DNA of 64,000 nucleotides from positions 558,001 through 622,000 of the forward strand of contig NZ_CP080410.1 of NCBI RefSeq assembly GCF_019448255.1. Direction: 5' to 3'. Shown in pieces: positions 1 through 9,648 of the stretch. Source of the DNA: Qipengyuania flava. GTDB taxonomy: Bacteria; Pseudomonadota; Alphaproteobacteria; Sphingomonadales; Sphingomonadaceae. Under the pieces are notes generated by a model. The model saw only the letters and a program-made list of their open reading frames with translations, searched no databases and was not told where the DNA came from. The position numbers were made by a program, and so were the translations under genes. Position 1 is the stretch's first letter. Each line of letters opens with the position of its first letter.

Positions 1-2
1 TT

Positions 3-68
3 CTCGGCTCCCTCGTCTTCACGCTCATCGCCACGACGCTTGGCATCGCCGCCTACCTCAACGCTTGA
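3..68 (+). CDS. C-terminal end of a membrane protein (truncated by window edge)
   Basis: Only the last 21 codons are present. They encode a hydrophobic, transmembrane-like tail (LVFTLIATTLGIAAYLNA) ending at TGA 66-68. The start and the rest of the gene lie outside the window, so the family cannot be named. The next gene on the same strand starts about 60 bases downstream, so the two could share a transcript. Confidence 0.5.
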   Translation, partial: LGSLVFTLIATTLGIAAYLNA

Positions 69-127
69 CCCCGCCCGCCTGCGTGGCGCACACTCGGCCC
101 GGATTGGCGATCGGGAGGGGAGAGCCG

Positions 128-2068
128 GTGAAGATGATAAGCAAGAGCTGGGTCGCGCTGGCTGCTTTGGCGGTTGCGGGATGCGATCTTGCCGGCGGCG
201 GCGAGGCGACCGAAGCGCAGCGCGGTGACGGCACCGATACGATCGAGCTCGCCGAGTTCCCGGACCGGCCCTATTGGGGCGATACCCACCTTCATACCGA
301 TGTGTCGGTCGATGCGTTCGGCTTCGGCGTGCGCCTGGGCGCCGAAGAGGCCCTGAAATTCGCCCGCGGTGACACCGTGACCGCGACAACCGGAATGGAG
401 GCCAAGCTCGATCGGCCGCTCGATTTCCTGGTCATCTCCGACCACTCGGACGCGATGGGCGCGACGCGCCGGCTGTACGATTCGCCCCGCATCCTCGTGC
501 GCGACCCGACGCTCAGGCGCTGGTACGACATGATGCACGAAAGCCCGGAGCAGTCGACGCGCGCCGTGGCAGAGCTCATCACCGCGGCGGCCAACGACGA
601 AATTCCGGCAGCCCTGCGCGATCCCGAACGCCAGGCGAAGGCGACGCGCGATCTATGGGACAACCACCTTGCGCTGCTCGACCGCTACAACCGGCCGGGC
701 GAGTTCACCGCTTTCGCCGGGTTCGAGTGGACGCTCATGCCCGATGGCAACAACCTCCACCGCGTGGTGATGTTCAGGGACGGTAGCGTGAAGACCGGGC
801 AGGTTGTGCCTTTCCCAGGCCTCGACACGCAGGTTGAACAGCTGTGGGACTACATGGAGGCCTATGAGGCCAACACCGGCGGGCAGGTTCTCGCCATTCC
901 ACACAACTCTAATCTTTCGAACGGCATCATGTTCGACCTTGTCGGCCCCGATGGCGGAGCGATGAGCGCGGATTACGCCCGTCGCCGCGCGCGCTACGAA
1001 CCGGTGGTCGAGGCGACGCAGATCAAGGGCGACAGCGAAACGCACCCGTTCCTCTCGCCGAACGACGAGTTCGCCGCCTTCGGTGTGGCCGGCTGGGAGC
1101 TCGGCAACCTGCCGCTGACCCAGAAATCCACACCCGACATGTATGCGGGCAGCTATGTTCGCAGCGGCCTCTTGCGCGGCCTGACCCTCGAACAGCAGAT
1201 GGGGGTCAATCCCTACGCCTTCGGCCTGATCGGCTCGACCGACAGCCACACGGCGCTCGCGACCGGGGACGAAGACAATTTCTTCGGCAAGCACACCGGC
1301 AACGAACCGCGCGCCGATCGCGCGATGGCCGGGCAAAACCTCGGCACCCGGGTCGGGCGGTTCGGCTGGCACTACCTGGCCGGTGGCTACGCAGCGGCCT
1401 GGGCGCGCGGAAACACGCGTGCGGAAATCTTTGACGCTTTCATGCGGCGCGAGGTGTACGCCACCACGGGTCCGCGCATGGTGCTGCGCCTGTTCGCAGG
1501 TTTCGATTTCTCGGCAGACGATTGGGACGGCGACTGGGTGCGCGCGGGCTACACTCGCGGCGTGCCCATGGGCGGCGACCTTGAAGACAGCGGCCGCGCG
1601 CCGGTCTTCCTGATTTCCGCGCTCAAGGATCCCGAAGGCGCGAACCTCGACCGCATCCAGGTGGTCAAGGGCTGGGTGGATGCCAATGGCGAGGCGCAGG
1701 AGCGGGTCTACGATGTTGCCTGGTCCGACATGGAAGGTTCGCGCCGCAGCGTGGGCGGGGCAATTCCGCCGGTGGGCGATACGGTCGTCCGGCGCGAGGC
1801 GACCTATGAGAACACCATCGGCACCGCCGAGCTGCGCGCGACCTGGCGGGACCCCGATTACCGCGCCGGACAGCGCGCCTTCTATTATGTGCGCGCGCTC
1901 GAAATCCCGACACCGACGTGGGTGCTGTTCGACGCCAAGCGCTTCGGCTTCGACCTGCCGGCGGACGTGGTGGAGGCCAATGTGATCCAGGAACGCGCCT
2001 ATTCCTCGCCTGTCTGGCTGCGCCCGCGCCGGGCGAGCGACGCGCCGCGCACCATGGGCGAGGGATGA
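128..2068 (+). CDS. DUF3604 family lipoprotein
   Basis: A 646-residue exported protein of the DUF3604 family; biochemical function unknown. The N-terminus is a lipoprotein signal with lipobox AVAGC and lipid Cys at about residue 19. The body opens with YWGDTHLHTDVS, a PHP/amidohydrolase-like histidine motif, and later has IGSTDSH, both typical of DUF3604 and suggesting metal binding. I chose GTG 128 because a GGGGAG Shine-Dalgarno lies just upstream and it gives a clean signal peptide; ATG 134 is an alternative. An in-frame TTG at 65 would overlap the previous stop and has no signal. The stop overlaps the next start (ATGA), so it is translationally coupled to the parvulin gene. Confidence 0.88.
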   Translation: MKMISKSWVALAALAVAGCDLAGGGEATEAQRGDGTDTIELAEFPDRPYWGDTHLHTDVSVDAFGFGVRLGAEEALKFARGDTVTATTGMEAKLDRPLDFLVISDHSDAMGATRRLYDSPRILVRDPTLRRWYDMMHESPEQSTRAVAELITAAANDEIPAALRDPERQAKATRDLWDNHLALLDRYNRPGEFTAFAGFEWTLMPDGNNLHRVVMFRDGSVKTGQVVPFPGLDTQVEQLWDYMEAYEANTGGQVLAIPHNSNLSNGIMFDLVGPDGGAMSADYARRRARYEPVVEATQIKGDSETHPFLSPNDEFAAFGVAGWELGNLPLTQKSTPDMYAGSYVRSGLLRGLTLEQQMGVNPYAFGLIGSTDSHTALATGDEDNFFGKHTGNEPRADRAMAGQNLGTRVGRFGWHYLAGGYAAAWARGNTRAEIFDAFMRREVYATTGPRMVLRLFAGFDFSADDWDGDWVRAGYTRGVPMGGDLEDSGRAPVFLISALKDPEGANLDRIQVVKGWVDANGEAQERVYDVAWSDMEGSRRSVGGAIPPVGDTVVRREATYENTIGTAELRATWRDPDYRAGQRAFYYVRALEIPTPTWVLFDAKRFGFDLPADVVEANVIQERAYSSPVWLRPRRASDAPRTMGEG

Positions 2069-2850
2069 TAAGAAGAGCGCTGCGCGATCCGCTCGCGCAC
2101 TTCCTCATCGCAGGAGCTGCCATCTGGGGCGGCCTTGCGCTGCTGGGTGAACCGGTCGACCCCGCCAGCCGCACCATCGAGCTGTCGCGCGAGCGGCAGG
2201 AGGGCATTGCGCTGGGCTTCGAGAGGATGATGGGCCGCCCGCCGACCGATGCGGAAATGGACGCCGCAGTCGAGCGCTGGGTGCGCGAGGAGGTGCTCTA
2301 CCGCGAGGCGCTGCGCCTTGGCCTCGACGATGGCGATGCCGTGGTCCGGCGGCGACTGGCGACCAAGATGGACGAACTCGCGGGAGCCGAGGCGGAGATC
2401 GCTCGTCCGAGCGATGAAGCGCTCGAAACATGGCTTGCCGCACGGCCCGAGGCCTACCGGACGGGCGGGATGACCAGCTTCGAACAGGTGTACTTCGCCA
2501 GCGAGGGCGCGGCCCGCGCTGCGCTGGGTACCACGGGACCGCAAGGCGAGGCCATCAGCCTGCCCGCCTCTATGAGCAAGGCGTCATCACGAGAGATAGC
2601 CGAACGCTTTGGCCAGCAATTCGCTGATGCTCTGGCAGACCTGTCTCCAAGCGATGCGTTGCAGGGCCCGGTCGAGTCCGGTTTCGGCTGGCACCTGGTC
2701 CGTGTCACCGAGCGAGAGGACGGGGCGCTGCCGCCGCTTGAGGACATTCGCGAGCGGGTCGAGGCGGACTGGCGCGGGGCGACGATCTCCGAGCGTCGGG
2801 AGCGGGCCTATGCGCTGCTGCGCGAGGCCTACACGGTCGAGGTGGAATGA
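2065..2850 (+). CDS. Membrane-anchored parvulin-type peptidyl-prolyl isomerase
   Basis: 261 residues. An N-terminal hydrophobic anchor (FLIAGAAIWGGLALL) precedes a helical segment and a C-terminal rotamase domain ending in the PpiC/SurA-like pattern GPVESGFGWHLVRVTER. It probably acts in the periplasm on folding of exported proteins, perhaps its neighbours. Start ATG 2065 overlaps the DUF3604 stop, and its stop overlaps the ATG of the HupE/UreJ-like gene, so the three form a tightly coupled operon. The pairing with DUF3604 suggests a dedicated chaperone, which is inference. Confidence 0.82.
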   Translation: MIRRALRDPLAHFLIAGAAIWGGLALLGEPVDPASRTIELSRERQEGIALGFERMMGRPPTDAEMDAAVERWVREEVLYREALRLGLDDGDAVVRRRLATKMDELAGAEAEIARPSDEALETWLAARPEAYRTGGMTSFEQVYFASEGAARAALGTTGPQGEAISLPASMSKASSREIAERFGQQFADALADLSPSDALQGPVESGFGWHLVRVTEREDGALPPLEDIRERVEADWRGATISERRERAYALLREAYTVEVE

Positions 2851-3818
2851 TCCGCTGGCTCGCTGCCCTGGTGCTGCTGTGCCTTGGCGCGCCCGCGCTT
2901 GCCGATGAAATGCGGCCTGTCTCGATCCAGTTCGAGCAGCTGTCGGAGGTCCGGTGGGAGCTCGGCTGGCGGCAGCCGATTGCAAGCGCTTCGGCAGACC
3001 GCGATGCGGTGCCCGTCCTGCCCGAAACCTGCCGTATAGAAGGCGCGGTCGATTGGCGGATGGCGCCCCTGTCTTCGGTCGGAAAAGCGCAGGTTTCCTG
3101 CAGGGGCGATGTCGCGGGCAAAGCCATCGGGTGGCCCGCGTTCCTCGGCCAGGGCGAAGCCATCCTGCGGGTCGCGCCTTTGGGACGAAACCTGCAGGTG
3201 CACCGCCTGACGCCCGAAGAACCGAGCGCAGTGATCGCCGCCAAGCCGTCTTCCGCTCAGGTCTGGCGCAGCTACTTCCTCATAGGCGTGGAGCACATCC
3301 TCGCCGGCTGGGATCACCTCCTGTTCGTGATCGCGCTGGTCCTGCTGGTTGCCCGCCCCTGGCCGGTCATCAAGGCGGCGACGGCCTTCACGATCGCGCA
3401 TTCGATCACGCTCGCCGCGGTGACCCTTGGCTTTGGCGGGATCCGGCAAGACGCGGTCGAGGCGCTAATCGCTCTGTCGATCGTCTTCCTCGCCGTCGAG
3501 ATCGCGCGCGGGAAGGCCGAAACAGTGACCCGGCGCCTGCCCTGGCTGGTGGCTTTCGCTTTCGGCCTCCTGCACGGCTTCGGCTTTGCCGGTGCCCTGC
3601 GCGAAATCGGCCTGCCCGAAGGCGATATCCCTGCTGCGCTCATCAGCTTCAACCTCGGGGTCGAGGTGGGGCAGTTGCTGGTCGTCGCAGCGGTGCTTGC
3701 GCTGATGGCGCTATTGCGCCGCATCAGGCCAGAGGCGGAGGCCCAGACGCTACGGCTGGCTTCCTACCCCATCGGTATCATCGGTGCCTACTGGCTGGTG
3801 GATCGGCTGGTCGGCTAG
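2847..3818 (+). CDS. HupE/UreJ family membrane protein
   Basis: 323 residues: signal peptide (ending near ALADEM), a periplasmic N-terminal domain of about 110 residues with two Cys (62 and 85), then six or so membrane helices. The membrane part carries HILAGWDHLLF (residues 150-160), FTIAHSIT (about 181-188) and GLLHGFGFAG, the conserved His/Asp motifs of HupE/UreJ-type proteins (the UreJ_2 branch). Relatives are linked to nickel or cobalt handling, but this branch is uncharacterised. It is the last gene of the DUF3604-isomerase-HupE operon and converges on the DUF1761 gene; the stops share a CTAG. Confidence 0.82.
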   Translation: MIRWLAALVLLCLGAPALADEMRPVSIQFEQLSEVRWELGWRQPIASASADRDAVPVLPETCRIEGAVDWRMAPLSSVGKAQVSCRGDVAGKAIGWPAFLGQGEAILRVAPLGRNLQVHRLTPEEPSAVIAAKPSSAQVWRSYFLIGVEHILAGWDHLLFVIALVLLVARPWPVIKAATAFTIAHSITLAAVTLGFGGIRQDAVEALIALSIVFLAVEIARGKAETVTRRLPWLVAFAFGLLHGFGFAGALREIGLPEGDIPAALISFNLGVEVGQLLVVAAVLALMALLRRIRPEAEAQTLRLASYPIGIIGAYWLVDRLVG

Positions 3819-4207
3819 CCAAGCAGGCCGATGACGAGGCCGTAGAGCGTGAACTGCAGCGTCGCATAGCCGCCGTCGATCAGCCACAGCGCGAAGGGGC
3901 GCTGGGCGAAAAGGTAGTTGATCCCGAAGGTCGCTGCGACCCAGCCAAGGCCTGCGGCAAAGCCCGCGGCGGTGGCAAACTCGACGCCCGGCTGCGGCCC
4001 GAGGAATGCGGCAAACACGGCAGCCGCGATCAGCGAAAGGACAAAGGCGCCGCCGAAGACCGTGGCCATGCTGGCGTTCTTCTGGTCCTCCTCGGTGATC
4101 CCCACAAGCGCAGCCCATTTCTTGCCGAACAGCGGCCCGTACCACAGCCCCCCCAGCACAAAGGCCGAAACGGCGGCAGCGATAATCGCGATCCAGTTCA
4201 GTTCCAT
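3815..4207 (-). CDS. DUF1761 family membrane protein
   Basis: 130 residues with four predicted membrane helices. The N-terminus MELNWIAIIAAAVSAFVLGG followed by LWYGPLFGKKW is the signature of DUF1761. Function unknown. I chose ATG 4207, preceded by a GGGGGAGA-type ribosome site, over longer in-frame starts because homologues begin at this helix. It lies 25 bases downstream of the START-like gene and may be co-transcribed with it and the TetR gene. Confidence 0.82.
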   Translation of the reverse strand: MELNWIAIIAAAVSAFVLGGLWYGPLFGKKWAALVGITEEDQKNASMATVFGGAFVLSLIAAAVFAAFLGPQPGVEFATAAGFAAGLGWVAATFGINYLFAQRPFALWLIDGGYATLQFTLYGLVIGLLG

Positions 4208-4232
4208 CGTATTCTCTCCCCCTCGAACGAAA

Positions 4233-4787
4233 TCAGTCCGCTGCTTCCAGATTTCGGCGCAGCATCCCGATCGAATAGACATTGCCGGCCTTGAAGAACT
4301 CGAGCAGCCGGCTCGATCCCTCGTCGGCGCCGTAGCCAAGGCCGGTGATGCGCAGCCTGGTGCGACCGTCGGCCAGCGGTTCAAGCTCGTATACGCCCCA
4401 CATGTCGGCGAAGAGCGCCGGGTCGACCGGGCCGTCGGCGGGCGCGTATTCGACCCGGATCGCCAAGAGCCTTTCGGGCACTACGGCGAGGATGCGGTGG
4501 CGGATGTTGCGCGGATCGCCCGCGCTCGCGCCCTCGTGGTAGCCGCTTTCGATAGAGCCCCCGTTGCGCAGGTCGAAACGGGCGTAGGTAGGGCCCCAGG
4601 CCTTCCAGCCGTCCTCGGTCGATAGCGTCGCCCAGACGTCCGCGAGCGGGGCATCGATCACGGCTTCGTGGACAAGCGTGCGCGATCCGTCACTCTCTTC
4701 GACGACGCGCGCCTCGACCGGATCGTCCGCAGCAAGGGCCGGTGCGGAGAGCGCGAACAGCGCCGTGGCTATAGCGGCAAGTCTCAT
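4233..4787 (-). CDS. Exported SRPBCC (START-like) domain protein
   Basis: 184 residues with a cleavable signal (ATALFALSAPALAAD) and a polyketide-cyclase/START-like domain: VHEAVIDAPLADVWATLST near the start and a long C-terminal helix. Such domains bind small hydrophobic ligands in a helix-grip cavity. The ligand is unknown. Its start overlaps the TetR stop (ATGA), so the two are coupled; the regulator likely controls this gene and possibly DUF1761. Confidence 0.8.
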   Translation of the reverse strand: MRLAAIATALFALSAPALAADDPVEARVVEESDGSRTLVHEAVIDAPLADVWATLSTEDGWKAWGPTYARFDLRNGGSIESGYHEGASAGDPRNIRHRILAVVPERLLAIRVEYAPADGPVDPALFADMWGVYELEPLADGRTRLRITGLGYGADEGSSRLLEFFKAGNVYSIGMLRRNLEAAD

Positions 4788-5389
4788 GCGGCTTCCTTCG
4801 CTTTGTCGAGCAGCAGGTCGATATGGCTGCGCAACACCGCAACATTGCGGTCGAATACGCCGATGTCGCGCGCAGTGCGGGCCTGCATGATCGCCCCTTC
4901 CATGGTGGTGAGGATGAACTCGGCCAGCGCGCGGCGGTCGGTGCTTGCAGGCAGGCGGTCGCCGGCTTCCTCCAGGCATTGCTCGACCGCGCCGATCCAG
5001 TTCTCGAAATTCACCTGCAGCAGCTCTCGTATGCGCGGATCGGGTTCGGAAATTTCCAGCGCGAGGTTTCCGATGGGGCAGCCGTGGGCGTAGTCGCTCA
5101 TCAGCAGGCCGGTGCGATAGCCGTTCAGCAGCGCGAAGATCTTGTCGATCGGATCGGTCACGTCGACCCAGGCGAAGTCGAGCAGGTTCTCCTGGATGCC
5201 GTCGCGGTAGAATTCGAGCACCGCGACCAGCACGTCCTGCTTGCCGGGGAAGAAGTGGTAGAGGCTGCCCGAATGAACCTGGCTGCGACTGAGGATGTCG
5301 GAGATCGAGGTCGACTGGTAGCCCTTCACATAGAACAGCTCGAGCGCGGTCATCACGATCTTCTTGCGGGTGTCGGCGTTCATGCTCAT
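4784..5389 (-). CDS. TetR/AcrR family transcriptional regulator
   Basis: About 201 residues. The N-terminal helix-turn-helix (TSISDILSRSQVHSGSLYHF, roughly residues 23-42) is the classic TetR DNA-binding motif; the rest is a helical ligand domain. Start may be ATG 5389 (MSMNADT) or ATG 5383. Two near-identical palindromes immediately upstream look like its operators, so autorepression is likely. It is the first gene of an operon with the START-like and probably DUF1761 genes. The inducer is unknown. Confidence 0.88.
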   Translation of the reverse strand: MSMNADTRKKIVMTALELFYVKGYQSTSISDILSRSQVHSGSLYHFFPGKQDVLVAVLEFYRDGIQENLLDFAWVDVTDPIDKIFALLNGYRTGLLMSDYAHGCPIGNLALEISEPDPRIRELLQVNFENWIGAVEQCLEEAGDRLPASTDRRALAEFILTTMEGAIMQARTARDIGVFDRNVAVLRSHIDLLLDKAKEAA

Positions 5390-5393
5390 CCTC

Positions 5394-5435
5394 TTGATTG
5401 AGCGTTCAACCAAGCATGAGTTGAGCGTTCAATCA
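5394..5435. promoter_or_regulatory. Tandem TetR operator candidates
   Basis: Two copies of the palindrome TTGAGCGTTCAA lie at 5398-5409 and 5421-5432. Extended arms approach TTGATTGA-4 bases-TCAATCAA on both copies. They sit directly upstream of the TetR start and also upstream of ftsH on the other strand. Spacing of 23 bases between copies (about two helical turns) suits cooperative dimer binding. Autoregulation is inferred. Confidence 0.65.
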
Positions 5436-5475
5436 AGTGAAAATTGCGCTCAGAGTGATTGTGGCGCCGGTCAAC

Positions 5476-5505
5476 TTGCCATTCACGCCTTGGCCCCTAC
5501 ATAAT
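5476..5505 (+). promoter_or_regulatory. Candidate sigma70 promoter of ftsH
   Basis: TTGCCA at 5476-5481 and TACATAAT at 5498-5505 give a 16-18 base spacer. The ftsH start is 23 bases downstream of the -10, with AAAGGA as ribosome site. Called by eye. Confidence 0.4.
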
Positions 5506-5527
5506 CGGGAACGAAAGGAATCCGCGC

Positions 5528-7486
<1,959 letters not shown>

Positions 7487-7527
7487 CCTGACCATCCGAC
7501 AGGCCCCGTTCAGGGGGCAGGAAATAG

Positions 7528-7559
7528 AGCCCTCCCGGTCACCATCGGGAGGGCTTTTT
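7528..7559 (+). terminator. Rho-independent terminator of ftsH
   Basis: Perfect 10-bp stem AGCCCTCCCG (7528-7537) with CGGGAGGGCT (7546-7555), 8-base loop, then TTTTT. The 3' arm contains GGAGGG, which lies seven bases before the ATG at 7561, so the same bases may serve as ribosome site of the next gene. Confidence 0.88.
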
Positions 7560-7560
7560 C

Positions 7561-7947
7561 ATGCGCGTATCACTTGTGGTTCTGTCGGTTGCGGGCCTGG
7601 CCCTGGCGGTGCCATCGCACGCGGGCCCCTCGGCGGATGTGAACGCCCAGTCCTTCTATTCCACGGCGGTGGAGCTGAAGAGCAAGGGCATGCGCGCCAT
7701 GTTCGATGGGCGCACCAAGACCATGCAGAAGCAAATGAAGGACGCCGGTCTCAGCGCCCGCGCCGCTAATCTCGCGGCTACCGAAAGCGGCAGCCCCCTG
7801 TTCTGCGTGCCCGATGCCGCGCGCAAGAAGGGCCTCGACGCCGAGCAGGTCATCGCCATTCTAGGCGGCCTGAGCCAGTCCACGCGCTCGCGGCTCACGC
7901 TGGAGGCAGCCTGGCTCGAGGCGCTCAAGCGCCGCTATCCGTGCTGA
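7561..7947 (+). CDS. Small secreted protein, possible Rap1a/Tai-like domain
   Basis: 128 residues: signal peptide (MRVSLVVLSVAGLALAVPSHA), then a helical domain with two Cys, one in LFCVPD and one at the extreme C-terminus (RRYPC). The late Cys-Pro, a helix with L..L, and a terminal PC pattern resemble the Rap1a/Tai immunity-like family; I am not certain. The ATG abuts the ftsH terminator, and its only ribosome-site-like sequence is inside the terminator's 3' arm. No promoter of its own is evident. Confidence 0.7.
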   Translation: MRVSLVVLSVAGLALAVPSHAGPSADVNAQSFYSTAVELKSKGMRAMFDGRTKTMQKQMKDAGLSARAANLAATESGSPLFCVPDAARKKGLDAEQVIAILGGLSQSTRSRLTLEAAWLEALKRRYPC

Positions 7948-7954
7948 GGCCGGG

Positions 7955-9088
7955 CTAGAAGAGGCCGAGCAACATTAGCAGCGAGGTGAACATCCCGAGG
8001 ATGATCACGATCAGCACGCTGAGCACCGACAGACGCCAGAACGCCGAGAAGCGCGACAGGCCATAGGCACCGCGCAGGTGCTTGTAGATATGGATCGGCG
8101 GAACCAGCAGCGAGGCGAACACGACGAAGGGGGTCGGCGCTCCGGCCAGGCCCGCCAGCACGATGCCCAGGATCAGCATCGTCATGAAGCTTAGCGAATA
8201 GGTCACGAAGATCGCGTGGTCATAGGCCTTGAAGCGCCGCTTCCACAGGAACATGGCCCAGACAAAGGGGATCGACAGCGGGATCAGCAGCCAGCTGAAT
8301 TTGTAGAAGTTGGTCTGCAGCTTGTAGAGCATCAGGCCGGGGTTCTTCTCCCACTTTTCGAGGCCTGCCTTGATCCAGCCAGCCTCTTCCAGGCGGACGT
8401 TCCAGTCCTCGTCCGGGGTCACGCGCACGGGTAGATTGGCTGTCGCCACCTCCGTCTCGCTCTCGGCCTTGAGGAAGGGCAATTCCTCCTGCGCGACCGT
8501 TAGGGCAGCCAGCTGGTCCTCGACCTCCTTGAGCTGTTCCTGCGCGCGGTTTCGCTGCGTTTCGCTGCTCTCCTCGTCCGCGATGCGTGCGCTCAGGACA
8601 TCGCGGCGTCCCTCGAGCCGCTCGACCTGCTCTTCCGCCAGCTCGCCAAGCTGCCCTTCCGTGTTGCCGGTGAAATCGGTGGGCGCGCTAATCCCTGCAA
8701 ACTGGAAGACCGCGAACATCAGGAAGATCGAGAACAGGAACAGCGCCATCGGGCTGACGAAGCGTGTCCGCTCGCCATCGATGTAGCGCCGCGTCAATTC
8801 GCCCGGTTTGACCGCAAGCATGGGCAGCGTGCGCCAAGTCTTGCTGTCGAAATGGACCGCGCCATGCGCGACGTCGTGCATGAAGGCGCTCAGCGTGCGG
8901 TGAAGGTGAGCCTTCTGCCCGCACTGGTGGCAATGCTCGCCCACCAGCGCCGTGCCGCAGTTGAGGCAAGCGCCCTCGTCGAAATGCCCCTTGCTGAGCG
9001 CGGGACCGCCGCCCGGCTTTTCCGAAACGGCCCTGGCGAACAGGCCGCCTTCGGCTGCTGTCCCGAGCCCCTCGATAATATCGCTCAT
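7955..9088 (-). CDS. DUF3667 family membrane protein with zinc-ribbon and coiled coil
   Basis: 377 residues. An N-terminal zinc ribbon (CLNCGTALVGEHCHQCGQK, about residues 40-58) leads into the DUF3667 core HDVAHGAVHFDSKTWRT. A first membrane segment (LFLFSIFLMFAVF) follows, then a charged coiled coil of about 70 residues (EEQVERLEGRRDVLSARI onward) and about four C-terminal helices. Function unknown. ATG 9088 has a perfect AGGAGGT site. The coiled coil probably projects from the membrane and is longer than in minimal DUF3667 proteins. Confidence 0.82.
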   Translation of the reverse strand: MSDIIEGLGTAAEGGLFARAVSEKPGGGPALSKGHFDEGACLNCGTALVGEHCHQCGQKAHLHRTLSAFMHDVAHGAVHFDSKTWRTLPMLAVKPGELTRRYIDGERTRFVSPMALFLFSIFLMFAVFQFAGISAPTDFTGNTEGQLGELAEEQVERLEGRRDVLSARIADEESSETQRNRAQEQLKEVEDQLAALTVAQEELPFLKAESETEVATANLPVRVTPDEDWNVRLEEAGWIKAGLEKWEKNPGLMLYKLQTNFYKFSWLLIPLSIPFVWAMFLWKRRFKAYDHAIFVTYSLSFMTMLILGIVLAGLAGAPTPFVVFASLLVPPIHIYKHLRGAYGLSRFSAFWRLSVLSVLIVIILGMFTSLLMLLGLF

Positions 9089-9139
9089 GCCACCTCCTGT
9101 CGGCTTGCAGGATAGGCCCTGTGCAGGATGCTGCAACGC

Positions 9140-9166
9140 AAAAAGGCCGCCCGGAAGGCGGCCTTT
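9140..9166 (-). terminator. Terminator downstream of rpoZ
   Basis: Stem AAAGGCCGCC (9142-9151) with GGCGGCCTTT (9157-9166) and a 5-base loop. Read on the minus strand it ends in TTTTT (complement of 9140-9144), 28 bases after the rpoZ stop. Confidence 0.8.
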
Positions 9167-9193
9167 CTACGATTGTCCAGCAATGCGAAGGAT

Positions 9194-9538
9194 TTAGCCT
9201 TCGTAGTCGGCCCCAATCGAGGTCGAACGGGTCGGCGCCGATGCGGTGATGCGCAGCGCTTCGGCCGACTGGCTGAGCGAGCTGACTTCATCCATCTCGT
9301 CGTCATCGTCCGGCAGGATCTTCTGCAGGTTGGTGACAGCGGCCTCCTGGAGGTCCTTGGGCTTGATCGTCTGCTCGGCGATTTCGCGCAGGGCGACGAC
9401 CGGGTTCTTGTCGCGGTCGCGCTCAAGGGTCAGCTCCGCACCGCCCGAAATTTCGCGGGCCCGCTGGGCAGCCAGCAGGACGAGATCGAAACGGTTGGGG
9501 ACCTTGTCTACGCAGTCTTCGACGGTAACGCGCGCCAT
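9194..9538 (-). CDS. rpoZ: DNA-directed RNA polymerase omega subunit
   Basis: 114 residues. The N-terminus [20 protein letters not shown] with [10 protein letters not shown] and [10 protein letters not shown] is the conserved omega core that wraps the beta-prime C-terminus and aids polymerase assembly. The acidic tail (DDDDEMDEV) is typical of alphaproteobacteria. In many genomes rpoZ is followed by spoT; here the Rel/Spo gene is about 30 kb away. Single gene with its own terminator. Confidence 0.96.
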   Translation of the reverse strand: MARVTVEDCVDKVPNRFDLVLLAAQRAREISGGAELTLERDRDKNPVVALREIAEQTIKPKDLQEAAVTNLQKILPDDDDEMDEVSSLSQSAEALRITASAPTRSTSIGADYEG

Positions 9539-9648
9539 GGGGCACTCCGATAATCTAGAGAATCCGGGAAAGGCGGGCAGATAGGCGGCGAGGGGCGACT
9601 AGTCAAGGATTTGCGCCGTGCGCAGGTCGCGCTAAGGCTGCACGCGCA

